A stretch of DNA of 64,000 bases from Opitutaceae bacterium (GTDB taxonomy: Bacteria; Verrucomicrobiota; Verrucomicrobiia; Opitutales; Opitutaceae), in contig JABTUS010000008.1 of the NCBI GenBank assembly GCA_015075305.1, positions 124,001-188,000 on the forward strand, read 5' to 3'. Under the pieces are notes generated by a model that ran no database searches, was not told the DNA's origin, and was given only the letters and a program-made list of their open reading frames with translations. This document shows positions 53,000 to 62,733 of the stretch, piece by piece (the first letter of the stretch is position 1; every line of letters begins with the position of its first letter). Made by a program: the position numbers and the translations under genes.

Positions 53000-53890
53000 A
53001 TGCCAAAACTGGCCGCCTTTCCCAAGGCTTTCGTTCGCGCCCTTTGCAAGGACGCCACCATGACCCTGCAGCAATGGGTCGATCTCGCTGCTCCGTTGAG
53101 GCTCGACGGGCTTGAGTATTACAGCGGGTTTCATGAGCTTCAGGATCCGGCGCGCTGGAGCGATGCCCGCCGGACGGTGGAACGGGCGGGCATGGTGATT
53201 CCGATGCTCTGCTGCTCCCCGGATTTCTCGCAGCCTGATCCGGAGTTGCGGCGCAGGGAGATCGAGCGTGAAAAGACGTGGATTCGCATGGCCGCGACCC
53301 TCGGCGCCGGATATTGCCGCGTGCTCTCGGGTCAGCGCCGCCCCGAGCTGTCGCTCTCCCGGGGACTCGACCTGGTGGTGAGTGCGATCGAGGAGTGCCT
53401 TCCCGAAGCGGAGGCCTGCGACGTAACGCTCATCCTTGAGAATCATTACAAGGACGACTTCTGGAGTTATCCCGAATTTGCGCAGAGGATGGATGTCTTT
53501 TGCTCGCTCGTGGATCGTATCCGACACCCGCATTTTGGCGTGAACTACGACCCCAGCAATGCGATCATCGCGGGGGATGACCCGCTCGAACTGCTGCGGC
53601 GGGTGAAGGACCGTGTCGTCACCATGCACGCCAGCGATCGTTTTCTGATCGAAGGAACGATTGAGGATCTGCGCTGTGAGGAAAACGGAAGCGAAGGCTA
53701 TGTGAAGCGACTCCGCCATGGGGAGATAGGCCGCGGGCTGAATGACTACGATGCCATCTTTGGCGAATTGCGGGGCGTGGGATTCGACGGGTGGATCAGC
53801 ATTGAGGATGGCGTCGACGGCATGGAACAACTCGAGGCAAGCGCCCGTTTTCTTCGCATGAAGATTGCCCGGCATTGGAATCCCCCCTGA
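53000..53890 (+). CDS. sugar phosphate isomerase/epimerase, TIM-barrel (xylose isomerase-like)
   Basis: 296 aa. The pattern of strands and acidic residues (LILENHYKDDF with Glu metal ligand, GVNYDPSNAIIAGDD, VVTMHASDR, WISIEDGVDG with Glu) is that of the AP-endonuclease-2/xylose-isomerase-like family, which includes tagatose, myo-inosose and hydroxypyruvate isomerases. The start ATG is 17 nt after the SDR stop. The substrate is not determined; position between the SDR and PL6 gene implies sugar-acid or keto-sugar isomerisation. Confidence 0.85.
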   Translation: MPKLAAFPKAFVRALCKDATMTLQQWVDLAAPLRLDGLEYYSGFHELQDPARWSDARRTVERAGMVIPMLCCSPDFSQPDPELRRREIEREKTWIRMAATLGAGYCRVLSGQRRPELSLSRGLDLVVSAIEECLPEAEACDVTLILENHYKDDFWSYPEFAQRMDVFCSLVDRIRHPHFGVNYDPSNAIIAGDDPLELLRRVKDRVVTMHASDRFLIEGTIEDLRCEENGSEGYVKRLRHGEIGRGLNDYDAIFGELRGVGFDGWISIEDGVDGMEQLEASARFLRMKIARHWNPP

Positions 53891-53913
53891 TATCGCACGC
53901 CGCCCCCAACCCC

Positions 53914-55317
53914 ATGATTTGTCGTCGCTGTTCATTGAAGCCGCTGTCCGCAGGCGGCGTGTTTTTCCTTCTGTTGTTCTGCACGGCTATCCATGCGGAA
54001 ACGCACCTTGTGGAGACGCTGGCGGATCTTCAGAGCCGGATTGAGGAGGCGGTGCCGGGCGACACGATCACTCTGAAGAATGGCGCCTATTCCACATCCG
54101 CCTCAATTTCGGTCACCTGCCGCGGGACGGAGGAGGATCCGGTGACGATTGCGGCGGAGACGGTCGGCGGAGTCGAGATTGGCGGCACGCATGGCTTCAA
54201 TGTCGGCGCGCCGGCGAACTACGTGGTGATTTCTGGATTCAAGTTCACCCACGCGTCGGGCAGGACGACAGTCGGCGCGGGGACGCGCCACATCCGGTTC
54301 ACGCGCAACACCTTTCGTTGCACGGGATCCGGTCCCTATCTGGCGGTGCTGGGACATGATGTTCAGATCGATCGCAATGACTTTGGCGACAAGCGGACGA
54401 GCGGGAGCCTGATTGCCGTGAGTGGTCCGACCGGCCAGGTCGCTCAGCGGCTGTGGATTCACCGCAATTACTTTCATGACTACGGCAGCGCCAGTGGAGA
54501 ACCTGGCGAGATGCTGCGACTTGGCCTGAGTGCACTGGCGCTTTCCGTGGGGAGCGGTGTTGTGGAGTACAATCTTTTCTCTAGGTGTCGCGGCGAGAAT
54601 GACATGATCTCCAACCGCTCCTCGGGAAATACGTTCCGTTACAACACCCTTGCGGACAGCCCAACGGCGCAGTTCAGCCTGCGGCACGGGAATGACTGTG
54701 CGGTGTATGGAAACATCCTTCGCAATACCGAAGGTCTGAGGATCTATGGGGACCGGCACCAGGTGTTCAGCAATGTTTTCGAGGGCAATTACATCGGGGT
54801 GAACATGGGCAACGGATCGGTTGAAGTGGCCGATGGCGGCTCAATGGGAGCACATGATCGGCCCGACAACTGCTTGATAGCCTTCAATACCTTTGTGGAC
54901 AATCGAACCCACTACCAGATGAGCCGGCGCAGTTCCAACGCCCTCGGCGCCACCCATGCGGTGTTTGCCAACAACATTCTGCAGGGGGGAGGCATGGCGG
55001 CGAAGATAGACGGCCCTTATGCGGATCCCGTGTGGGAGGGGAATATCGTCTGGAATACCGGTGGTGCGGGTGATCTTCCAGCGGATGCCTACATTGCGGT
55101 CGACCCCCGGCTTGGGCGTGATGGTGCGGCGGATTTCCACCTGCAGCCGGGCAGCCCGGCCATTGATGGGGCCGTTGGCGTCTATCCGGGGGTGGGCTTC
55201 GACGTCGACGGCGAGGCTCGCGGAGACATGAAGGACGTGGGTGCCGACGAATTCACCGAGGCACCCGTTGTGGCACATGCCCTGACACCGCGGGACGTCG
55301 GACCTGCGTATGACTGA
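53914..55317 (+). CDS. polysaccharide lyase family 6-like beta-helix protein (alginate lyase/chondroitinase B type), altered catalytic base
   Basis: 467 aa from ATG 53914 with signal peptide (GGVFFLLLFCTAIHAE); an ATG at 53875 overlaps the previous gene. A right-handed beta helix with PL6 features: PGDTITLKNGAYS at the start, ISGFKFTHASG, repeated IRFTRNTF/YGNILRNT rungs, and the segment from ENDMISNRSSGN to SLRHGND. Aligned with chondroitinase B, Glu228 and Asp230 fall at Ca-ligand positions and Arg257 (LRHG) at the Arg271 position, but the Lys250 position is Arg235. Such enzymes cleave dermatan or alginate by beta elimination. Last gene of the operon. Confidence 0.85.
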   Translation: MICRRCSLKPLSAGGVFFLLLFCTAIHAETHLVETLADLQSRIEEAVPGDTITLKNGAYSTSASISVTCRGTEEDPVTIAAETVGGVEIGGTHGFNVGAPANYVVISGFKFTHASGRTTVGAGTRHIRFTRNTFRCTGSGPYLAVLGHDVQIDRNDFGDKRTSGSLIAVSGPTGQVAQRLWIHRNYFHDYGSASGEPGEMLRLGLSALALSVGSGVVEYNLFSRCRGENDMISNRSSGNTFRYNTLADSPTAQFSLRHGNDCAVYGNILRNTEGLRIYGDRHQVFSNVFEGNYIGVNMGNGSVEVADGGSMGAHDRPDNCLIAFNTFVDNRTHYQMSRRSSNALGATHAVFANNILQGGGMAAKIDGPYADPVWEGNIVWNTGGAGDLPADAYIAVDPRLGRDGAADFHLQPGSPAIDGAVGVYPGVGFDVDGEARGDMKDVGADEFTEAPVVAHALTPRDVGPAYD

Positions 55318-55404
55318 CACCCGGGTTTGTTGAAATTATTACGTAGAGGTCCGGGGCACCTTGACATCACGCGGTGGAATTTCAGCCTGCGTCGATAGAC
55401 GGAC

Positions 55405-56526
55405 ATGAATCAGTTCTTGAGGCCGGCCAGACTCATCAGCCACCTGCTCGCGCTGGGAATTTCTCTGTTGCCCGTCCAAAAGGCAGTGGCGCAAAGCCAG
55501 CAGGGAGCCGAGGCGCCGTCTGCCCAGTCAAAAGTGGCGGAGGAGCAGAATCAAACGGAGCTCCTGCGTTCGTATATTCAGCTTCGTGAACAATTGCATG
55601 CCACGCAGATGGCGGTTGCAAACAGCCGGGTGGAGGCTGAAACGGCGGCGCGCATACAGGCTGCCGCACTCAACGAGAAGCTGGATGCGATCAAGACATC
55701 GATGGACACCGAGCGAGAGCGCCAGCTCGTCGATGCGGCGCGCCTCTCCGCGGAGAGGGCAAGCCAGGAGGCCGTGATGAAGCAGTCGCAGAGGACCTTC
55801 ATCTGGGTCGCTTCCATCTTTGGGGCCCTGGGGGTGCTGGCGCTGCTGCTTGTTCCATTTTTTCAATGGCGGGCTCTCAGTCGCGTGATCGACGGAGTCG
55901 CTGCCCGCACGTCAACACCCGTTCCATTGCCGGCTCCCAGCACACCGGCACTTGCGCTCGGCGCGCTGGATCAGGCGGTGGAGTTGTCGAATCAACGATT
56001 GATGTCAGTCATAGACCGCGTGGAGCAGCGGGTCATGGAGCTGGAACATACTGCGACCCAGCAGCCAGTGCCTTCGAGTTCTGATGCACTGGCAATTGGC
56101 GCGGCCTCGCACGCGAACGGCAGCGGGGGCGCGGCGTCCACAAGCCCCTCTGAATCACTTTCGACCAGACCTGGAGTGGGGGGGGCTTCGACAGTCGCGG
56201 ATGTGGACCCAAGAATTTCACTTCTGCTGGGGAAGGGGCGCCAGATGCTGAGCGCCAATCGCGCGCGTGAAGCGCTTTCCTGTTACGAGGAGATCCTCAA
56301 GATCAATCCGGAACACGCGGAGGCGCTGGTCAGAAAAGGTTCCGCACTTGAACGCCTCAAGCGCGACGAGGAGGCGATCTGGTGCTATGACCGGGCGATT
56401 GAGGCTGATCGCAAACTGACCCTGGCCTTTCTTTACAAGGGAGGGGTTTACAATCGCCTGGGACGCTACGATGACGCGTTGCGGTGTTACGAGCAGGCGC
56501 TCCACACCGCGGAGGACTCCGCGTGA
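55405..56526 (+). CDS. membrane-anchored protein with C-terminal TPR repeats
   Basis: 373 aa. N-terminal signal or anchor (LISHLLALGISLLPVQKAVAQ), a Gln/Glu-rich helical region (ELLRSYIQLREQLHATQMAV), a second membrane helix (FIWVASIFGALGVLALLLVPFF), a Pro/Ser/Ala-rich linker, then about three TPR units (REALSCYEEILKINPEHAEAL, EEAIWCYDRAIEADRKLTLA, DDALRCYEQAL). TPRs are protein-docking modules. A TTGACA at 55361 may be its -35. No enzyme signature; the partner is unknown. It ends convergently 46 nt before the HDED-like gene. Confidence 0.82.
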   Translation: MNQFLRPARLISHLLALGISLLPVQKAVAQSQQGAEAPSAQSKVAEEQNQTELLRSYIQLREQLHATQMAVANSRVEAETAARIQAAALNEKLDAIKTSMDTERERQLVDAARLSAERASQEAVMKQSQRTFIWVASIFGALGVLALLLVPFFQWRALSRVIDGVAARTSTPVPLPAPSTPALALGALDQAVELSNQRLMSVIDRVEQRVMELEHTATQQPVPSSSDALAIGAASHANGSGGAASTSPSESLSTRPGVGGASTVADVDPRISLLLGKGRQMLSANRAREALSCYEEILKINPEHAEALVRKGSALERLKRDEEAIWCYDRAIEADRKLTLAFLYKGGVYNRLGRYDDALRCYEQALHTAEDSA

Positions 56527-56572
56527 ATTTTCAACGGGTCGTCGGAGTCCTGCTGCCGCGACTCGAGGCACC

Positions 56573-58051
56573 TCAATCGGGGTTGAACCGGCTTCGCTCG
56601 CGCTCGACGCTCAGGTGCTGGCGCGCCACGGCTATGCGGGCCCCGATGAGTTCACGGTTTGCCTCGCCTTTTTCGGCGAGTTGCCGTTCCAGTTCCTCGA
56701 TTCGCTGTTCGTAGGCGCGGATGCGCTCCTGAAGCGGGGTGTGCAGGGATTCCAGCCGCTGTTCGAGTTCGCCCATCTCCACTTCAGCCTTCTGCTGGAC
56801 GCTGAGCAGTTCGGATCGCTGGCGGAACAACGTCTGGAAGACTTTCTCGCGCATCCAGCCCAGGACACCGGATCGGATCGCCTGGTGGGCGCGATCGGCA
56901 CGCCCCTCGGCGATCAAGGCGCGGTTTCGCCAGACATCCGAGTTGTTTCCGTCCGACAAGAGCCTTCCCTCCGCTCCCAGGAGCATTTCCGGAGTTGAAC
57001 CCGGGAGGGCCGGCGGAGAAGGGCGGGAACGCAGCCGCCAGAGGACGAGCAGAAGCGAGAGGCACACGAAGGCGAGGCTTCCGACGATCCACTTGGTCTG
57101 GCTCTTGATCTGACCCGCAATGGTTTGCTCCTGATCGAGTCGTGATTGCAGTGTACCGATGAGGCTCTTTTCCCGCAGGGCAGCCAGCACGCTGACCGCC
57201 TTCTGATCGATGTTCTGTCCCTTTCGTATGACAACCTGCGCGGCCTCGTAAACAGTGTTGGCGGCAACGCCCTCTTGCTTCCTGGCTCTCAGGAGTTCGG
57301 TGAGAGCCGGGTCAGCCGCGGCATTTGCCTCCACAAAACCTGCCGCAAATCGCGCCAGATCCTCCTGTCCAGGTGCGTAGCTCGTCTCCACCAGCCGCCG
57401 CGCGCGCCACAGACTGAGGATCCTTCCCGAGGCAATACGAGTGGAGGACTTTTCGAGGTCCTTCAGCTCGGGGGATTCATTCAGGTTCGCCACCGTGACA
57501 AGCTGCATGCTCTGGTTGGAGGGGATCGTTGAGTCAGTCTTGGAGGCCACGATTGGCTGGAGCATGACCTCCTTCAGCGGTTGAAGGATGCCCGCAATCA
57601 GGAGGTGATCACTCCCGCCTTTGAGCCAGATGGGTGCAAAGCGCGGGAGTGGGAGGCTGGCGGGAGATTCCGCGGATACTATCCTGACTGCGGTGACGTA
57701 TGCCGGGGAGGTTGCCGCAAGATCTGTGGCAGGCTGACCATTGAGCGCGTGTCGAAGCGTGGTGAGAAAGTTGCCCTTGGCCGTTTCGAGCTCCTGCCTC
57801 AACCGCTGCTCAAGCTCCTCCGCTTTTCCGGGGTTGAAGCGCAGGATTGGAAGGACTTCCTGCGCCAGTTTCTCCTTCAGTTTCCCTGTCGCCACAGGAT
57901 CGACAACCGTGAGTGCGACGGGCGTGATGACATCCTGGTCGGCAACGTCACCGAGCTTGTACAGGGGGACGGTTGCACTGGCGGTAAAATACGCAAAAAG
58001 GAGGGCGCTGAGCAGGGCTGCGGGCCGGAAAGCGGCGCGAGGTTTAGCCAT
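56573..58051 (-). CDS. 7TMR-HDED-like extracellular domain protein lacking the HD phosphohydrolase domain
   Basis: 492 aa. Signal/anchor helix (ALLSALLFAYFTASATV), then ADQDVITPVALTVVDPVATGKLKEKLAQEVLPIL, a stretch like the start of the 7TMR-HDED extracellular domain of PgpH cyclic-di-AMP phosphodiesterases, and GQNIDQKAVSVLAALRE as that domain's end. A single membrane helix (IVGSLAFVCLSLLLVLW) and a C-terminal coiled coil (ELLSVQQKAEVEMGELEQRL, RIEELERQLAEKGEANREL) follow. Neither the other membrane helices nor an HD motif is seen. A sensor or scaffold without catalysis is inferred. Confidence 0.7.
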   Translation of the reverse strand: MAKPRAAFRPAALLSALLFAYFTASATVPLYKLGDVADQDVITPVALTVVDPVATGKLKEKLAQEVLPILRFNPGKAEELEQRLRQELETAKGNFLTTLRHALNGQPATDLAATSPAYVTAVRIVSAESPASLPLPRFAPIWLKGGSDHLLIAGILQPLKEVMLQPIVASKTDSTIPSNQSMQLVTVANLNESPELKDLEKSSTRIASGRILSLWRARRLVETSYAPGQEDLARFAAGFVEANAAADPALTELLRARKQEGVAANTVYEAAQVVIRKGQNIDQKAVSVLAALREKSLIGTLQSRLDQEQTIAGQIKSQTKWIVGSLAFVCLSLLLVLWRLRSRPSPPALPGSTPEMLLGAEGRLLSDGNNSDVWRNRALIAEGRADRAHQAIRSGVLGWMREKVFQTLFRQRSELLSVQQKAEVEMGELEQRLESLHTPLQERIRAYEQRIEELERQLAEKGEANRELIGARIAVARQHLSVERERSRFNPD

Positions 58052-58255
58052 TGTGTGCGAGTTGACGACTGTCGGGCACGGTGTCGATGGTCTCCGTGGA
58101 GGAAGCAGTCATCCTGGGATTTTCTGCCCCGGTGGCATTTGTGCCGCAAGCGTTTTGTGGCTCATGCGGCAGGAATAAGGCGCGGTGAAACGCGTCAGCC
58201 GGTGAAAGGCTTGACACTCCGGCAGGCAGAAAGTCCCGAACCGAGGCGGATGCCG

Positions 58256-61200
58256 CTACTTCTGGACGGCCCCCATCGGAGCCACGAGCATGAGGTAGAC
58301 CGCCGAACGGAAGCGTTCCAGGCGGTTTGAATCACTCGTCGCCGCAGGCATGCGCTCGATGGCGGCGGTGAGGAGGTTGACGTCGCGCAAACCCATGGAG
58401 CCGCCCGCAAGAAGGAGATTCAGGCGATCGACGAGGACGTGCGGTGTCGCTGTGAGCGCGAGAGTGGCCGCGTCTGGAAGCAGGCCAACCGTCTGGCTGG
58501 CGGCATTTGTGGCGGTCGGGCGGCTGGCGTAGATGTAGCTCCGCAGAAAGTTGGGTGTCGAGATCGCCGTGGTGTCGGTCAGGATCTGGAATTCAGGCGC
58601 GACCAGGCCCGACCGCGCAAGAGCTCCCGCCTGTATGTAGGAGGGAATGTAGAAGTTGAACACCGTGGGAGAATTCAGCGCGGTCTGTGCGAGACTGTTG
58701 TCCGTATTGCTGGCGCTGATCGGAATGCGACCGCTGTTGGAATCGCCTCCGAGGGAACGAAGCAGGGATGTCGCCCGCAGCAGCGGTTCGCGCAGCTTTC
58801 CGAAATCGACGGCGCCGGCCTTCGTTGAGGAACGGGCTTCGTGGTCGAGAAGGATTGCACGGACCACGGCGCCAAGATCACCTCGGACACCAGCGCCGTT
58901 GTTGGCGAACACTTGGGCGACGCGATAGATGTAGCCCGGGCTCGGGTTGCTGGTCACCAGGCGCTGGATCAACTGCCGGCAGATGAATGGCCCCGTGTTC
59001 GGATGGTTGAAGAGCGTGTCGAGCGTGTCCCTCAGATCCAGAACTCCACCCTGGTTCGCCGGGAGGATCCGCCCGCCGAGGATGGTCTTGGATGAGTTGT
59101 CGTGATAGTTTGGATACAACTGCATCGGCTGGGCGTAGTTCTTGGCGGCTCCAAAGAAGCTCGGGTTGGTGGCGCTTGAGGCGAAACCCCAGCCGGTGAA
59201 GACCTTGGCGGTCTCGGCGATGGTCTGCTGGTCGTAGACGGGTATGGGCGCTCCCGCCGAGTCGAGCACGAGCGAGCCGTCGGGATGGAGCTGGTTCAGG
59301 CCGACGCTGAAGAGCTGCATGACCTCGCGCGCGTAGTTCTCATCCGGGTAGGTGAGCGGCATTCCCTGGGCGTTGAAGGTGCCCTTGTTGTTGCGGAGGT
59401 GGCTCAGGTAGACACCCATGACCGGACTGAGTGAAACCTGCTCGAGGAGCGTGCGAAAGCTCCCGAACGCGTGCTGCGCCAGCATGTCGTAGTAGCCGGC
59501 CAGGTCGACCGGAACCGCGGGGATCGCGTCGTTGGCCTCCGAGACGACGAATATCTGGCTGAGGGCGAAGGCGACGCGCTGGCGCAACTGGTCCGGTCCC
59601 TTCACGACGATTTTCCACCAGGCGTAGTTGCGGCTGCTGGAGCCGACGGTTGTCTTCTCCGGCGTCCTGACAAAGGCGTCAAAGTCGGCCTGGGTCTCGG
59701 TGCGATGCGACGAGGCGGGCACCGCAAACTGGGCGCTGATCCATGCGTTGAGATCGGCCTGGGATTTTCCGGTGAGACTTTCGATTTCTCCGAGTGTGGG
59801 ACCGAATGTGGCCTGGGTCAGAAAGCGCGAGGCATCGGTTGCGGACAGTGGTGAATTGGAAACGGCGGGCGGGGGTACGGGGGGGACGAAGGCCGCGGAA
59901 CCCGTCGAGCGAACAAACGAGCCCACAAGTTCACCCGTCGGCAGAAGTTCGGTCTGCACGGATACGAAGATGCGTCCATCCTGCAGCGCGGCCAGAATAT
60001 CGGCGACCGAGAGGTTGCCCGATGCCCGGAAGGTCCAGCGCAGCCCGGTCACCTGGCCGTTCGGAAGCCGGACCATTTCGACGCCGACCTGATTCTTGTC
60101 ACCGAGACGAATGTAGGCCACGGTTTGCGGCGAAGAGAGTCCGAAGAAGTTCACGTTGACCGTGCCGTACGTTCCATCGGGGCTCATCTGGAGACTGGCG
60201 GAACCGGATGCTGTGGAACCGGTGGAAAAGAAGGGAACACGCAGGCTTGCGACATAAAGGCCGCCGGATTCGTACACCAGCGTGAGTGTCGCGGACGGTT
60301 GCGCCCCCAGATTGTAGGCATTGGAGGAATCGAGGGCCACCGTCAGAGTTCGTGTCGAGGCGCCGGCATCGGCTGGATTCGCCAGTGTGACGTTCAAGAG
60401 GACGCTCCCCTGGCCGGCGGCAAACGTCGCAGTCAAAGGAGGAGTGATGTAGTCAATGCCTGGCCGGGCGCTTCCTTGAAGTGTGAAGGATACGGTGAGA
60501 GGAGCCTGGACGGACCCGGTCCTGACCAATTGAAAGGAAGCGGGTGAGCCGCTTGCGGAGCTCACAGTGGCCGCTGTTGCGCTTATGCTGACGGTGGCAG
60601 GCGAGACGGTTGGAGTGGGTGAGGGAGAGGGAGTCGGAGACGGGGTGCCGGTGGGCGTGACGCCCGGAGTGGGAGTTGGGGACGGAGTAGGTGTCGGCGT
60701 CGGCTGCGGCGGCAGGGTTGGAATGGTCGTCGGGCGTGGGGTGGGTGAGGGCGTTGGAATCGAGGTGGGCGGAGGCGTCGGTGTCGCGGTCGGCACAGAG
60801 GTGGGCCGCAGCGTGGGAGACGGAGATGGTGTGGGAGTGGCAGTGGGTCGTAGCGTGGGAAGCGGGGAAGGTGTCGGTGTAGGTATCGGCGGGACAGTAG
60901 GTGTCGGCGACGGAATTGAGGACGGAGTAGGCGACGGTGTAGGCGATGGTGTAGGCGATGGTGTAGGCGACGGTGTGGGCGACGGTGTGGGCGTCGGTGT
61001 AGGTGAAGGCGTGGGAGTGGGGGTCGGCGTGGGAGTGGGGGTCGGCGTTGGAGTGGCGGTCGGTCGAGGCGAGGGTGTGGGCGACGGAGTTGGTGTGGGC
61101 GAAGGGGTCGGTGAAGGCGTCGGCGTGGGCGTCGGAGTCGGCGTGGGAATGGGCGGTGGTTTCCCGATCGTCATTTCCGCCGCCGGCTCGAAGCTGACTT

Positions 61201-62401
61201 TGTAGTGCTCGTTGGGAAGCAGGCGCAGCACCACGGTGCGCGGCTGTGCCCACGGCGGTGGTGTCGCCGCGTTTATTGCCTCGATTTCAACGCGCACGGA
61301 ATGGGACCCTGCCGGGATGACGACATTGTAGGGGACTCCCACGTAGTCGATTCCCGCATTGGCGGTTCCTTCCATGGTGTAGTGCACCGTCATCGCCTCC
61401 CCCAGCGAACCGGTGCGCGTGATCGTGAAGGATCCAAGCAGATTCCTCCTGGTGCTGCTGGTGAGGGAATCGGTGGAGACACTGACGGTGGGTATTCCCG
61501 GGGCAGTCACGTCATAGACCTCGACGAGCGCGATCCCGGTGCTTCCGGCGGCTCCGTTGACGACCATCGTGTAGCTTCCCGGCGCAAGATCGACCACGAG
61601 TGCCGCGTCCTTCGAGGCGGAGCTCGCGAAGGCAAAGGCGCCGCTGGAAGCGAGCGCGCTGGAGACGGAGCTCAAGCCATTGTTGTCCGACCAGTTGTCA
61701 TTCGCGGCGATCTCGATTCCGCGGGAATTCCTGATTGAAAGGATGGGATCGGCAAGTGCGTCGGGGACTCCGAACTCCGCCAAAGACGGGCCCATGGCTC
61801 GGACCAGAAGCCGGCGGCTGTCAGAGCCAGGGCTTATGACGAGGCCCGAGATGACGATTTCGGCACCGGCCCGGACCTCGGCCCGGGTTGACAGATTCAT
61901 AAGGCGCGCGGGACCGGACACGTCATAGACCTCGACGAGCGCAACACCCTCGCGGCCATCGGCTCCGCTCACGACCGCTGTGTAGCTTCCGGGCGAAAGG
62001 GTCACCAGGACCGCCGCATCATCCCTGCCGGTGAAGGGGAATGCTCCGACGGCATTGAAGGCGGCGGCGATCGCAGCGGCTTCTCCACCCGGAACCGTCC
62101 AGCCCGCGTTCTCAAGAAACTTTGTCCCGCTGTTGTCGTAGAGTTCGAGCTTTGGCCTGGGAAGCGTGGCCTCCAGTCCGAACTGGGAGAGGCTGGGGCC
62201 GGCCGCGCGGATGAGCACCTGCTTTGCAGGGCCCTCCCCGACCACAAATCCGGCCACGATGGACCGCGGACCAGTGCCGGCGTGCGCGCGGGAGGAGAGA
62301 TTTCCGAGACGGTCGGGGTGGGGCGCCGCCGATGCACTCCAGACGAATGCCATCAGCATGAGGGCCGGTAGGTGTGGAATGGATACGCGATTCCCTTTCA
62401 T
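58256..62401 (-). CDS. very large secreted DUF1800 protein with Calx-beta and CHRD domains and a Pro-Thr linker
   Basis: 1381 aa with a signal peptide. In order: two similar ~120-residue modules ([14 protein letters not shown]..., [14 protein letters not shown]...) at about 30-275; a Calx-beta-like domain at 285-400; a Pro-Thr/Pro-Ser linker at about 414-597; a second Calx-beta-like domain at 600-700; a CHRD-like domain at 710-825; and a DUF1800 domain from [17 protein letters not shown] at about 850 to the end. DUF1800 genes usually sit beside a DUF1501 gene, but none is seen here. The protein is likely exported and cell-surface; function unknown. Confidence 0.85.
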   Translation of the reverse strand: MKGNRVSIPHLPALMLMAFVWSASAAPHPDRLGNLSSRAHAGTGPRSIVAGFVVGEGPAKQVLIRAAGPSLSQFGLEATLPRPKLELYDNSGTKFLENAGWTVPGGEAAAIAAAFNAVGAFPFTGRDDAAVLVTLSPGSYTAVVSGADGREGVALVEVYDVSGPARLMNLSTRAEVRAGAEIVISGLVISPGSDSRRLLVRAMGPSLAEFGVPDALADPILSIRNSRGIEIAANDNWSDNNGLSSVSSALASSGAFAFASSASKDAALVVDLAPGSYTMVVNGAAGSTGIALVEVYDVTAPGIPTVSVSTDSLTSSTRRNLLGSFTITRTGSLGEAMTVHYTMEGTANAGIDYVGVPYNVVIPAGSHSVRVEIEAINAATPPPWAQPRTVVLRLLPNEHYKVSFEPAAEMTIGKPPPIPTPTPTPTPTPSPTPSPTPTPSPTPSPRPTATPTPTPTPTPTPTPTPSPTPTPTPSPTPSPTPSPTPSPTPSPTPSSIPSPTPTVPPIPTPTPSPLPTLRPTATPTPSPSPTLRPTSVPTATPTPPPTSIPTPSPTPRPTTIPTLPPQPTPTPTPSPTPTPGVTPTGTPSPTPSPSPTPTVSPATVSISATAATVSSASGSPASFQLVRTGSVQAPLTVSFTLQGSARPGIDYITPPLTATFAAGQGSVLLNVTLANPADAGASTRTLTVALDSSNAYNLGAQPSATLTLVYESGGLYVASLRVPFFSTGSTASGSASLQMSPDGTYGTVNVNFFGLSSPQTVAYIRLGDKNQVGVEMVRLPNGQVTGLRWTFRASGNLSVADILAALQDGRIFVSVQTELLPTGELVGSFVRSTGSAAFVPPVPPPAVSNSPLSATDASRFLTQATFGPTLGEIESLTGKSQADLNAWISAQFAVPASSHRTETQADFDAFVRTPEKTTVGSSSRNYAWWKIVVKGPDQLRQRVAFALSQIFVVSEANDAIPAVPVDLAGYYDMLAQHAFGSFRTLLEQVSLSPVMGVYLSHLRNNKGTFNAQGMPLTYPDENYAREVMQLFSVGLNQLHPDGSLVLDSAGAPIPVYDQQTIAETAKVFTGWGFASSATNPSFFGAAKNYAQPMQLYPNYHDNSSKTILGGRILPANQGGVLDLRDTLDTLFNHPNTGPFICRQLIQRLVTSNPSPGYIYRVAQVFANNGAGVRGDLGAVVRAILLDHEARSSTKAGAVDFGKLREPLLRATSLLRSLGGDSNSGRIPISASNTDNSLAQTALNSPTVFNFYIPSYIQAGALARSGLVAPEFQILTDTTAISTPNFLRSYIYASRPTATNAASQTVGLLPDAATLALTATPHVLVDRLNLLLAGGSMGLRDVNLLTAAIERMPAATSDSNRLERFRSAVYLMLVAPMGAVQK
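60600..61170 (-). repeat. low-complexity tandem repeat coding Pro-Thr/Pro-Ser linker
   Basis: About 570 nt of short, imperfect repeats; on the + strand units such as GGCGTGGGAGTG and GGTGTAGGCGAT recur in tandem. Read on the - strand they give [11 protein letters not shown] for nearly 180 residues. The length is prone to change by slippage. Long open frames on the other strand here are its shadow. Confidence 0.9.
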
Positions 62402-62733
62402 GCATCGATGACTGATTCACACCCGTGTCCAAGGGGAGCTCGAAACGGCCGGAGCCGGTCAAAAAAGGATTAAAGCGCGCGCATCCCCGCGCCGTTTTTG
62501 ATAATTCGAAAACAATTCCGGCGATCGAAAACAGCGGTCGCGGAGCCTGCGGGATTTCGCCCGATCTCCTGGGGAGTTGCGCGGCGAAATCCGTGCCGTT
62601 GAGAGGTCGCGGCTGGAGGAAAGACCGGCAAATGCTGGATTGACTCACGCGTGCGGATCTGGCTCCGGCCGCCCGACACGCGCGAAACTTTTTCCTGTCG
62701 CGGACCGGTGGTCCCGGGTAGCGTTGCCTTCGC
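62402..62733. other. divergent intergenic region, no gene seen
   Basis: 332 nt between the divergent DUF1800 gene and the aminotransferase. Short open frames exist on both strands (for example 62425-62643) but show no coding character or domain. It has a run TCAAAAAAGGATTAAAG at 62459-62475 and an A+T-richer patch near 62497-62520, probably part of the promoters. Nothing else was recognised. Confidence 0.5.

Noticed and set aside
60567-61205. 212-aa Val-Gly-rich frame on the + strand
   Set aside because: It is the mirror of the Pro-Thr linker repeat of the DUF1800 gene; the repeat keeps all frames open.
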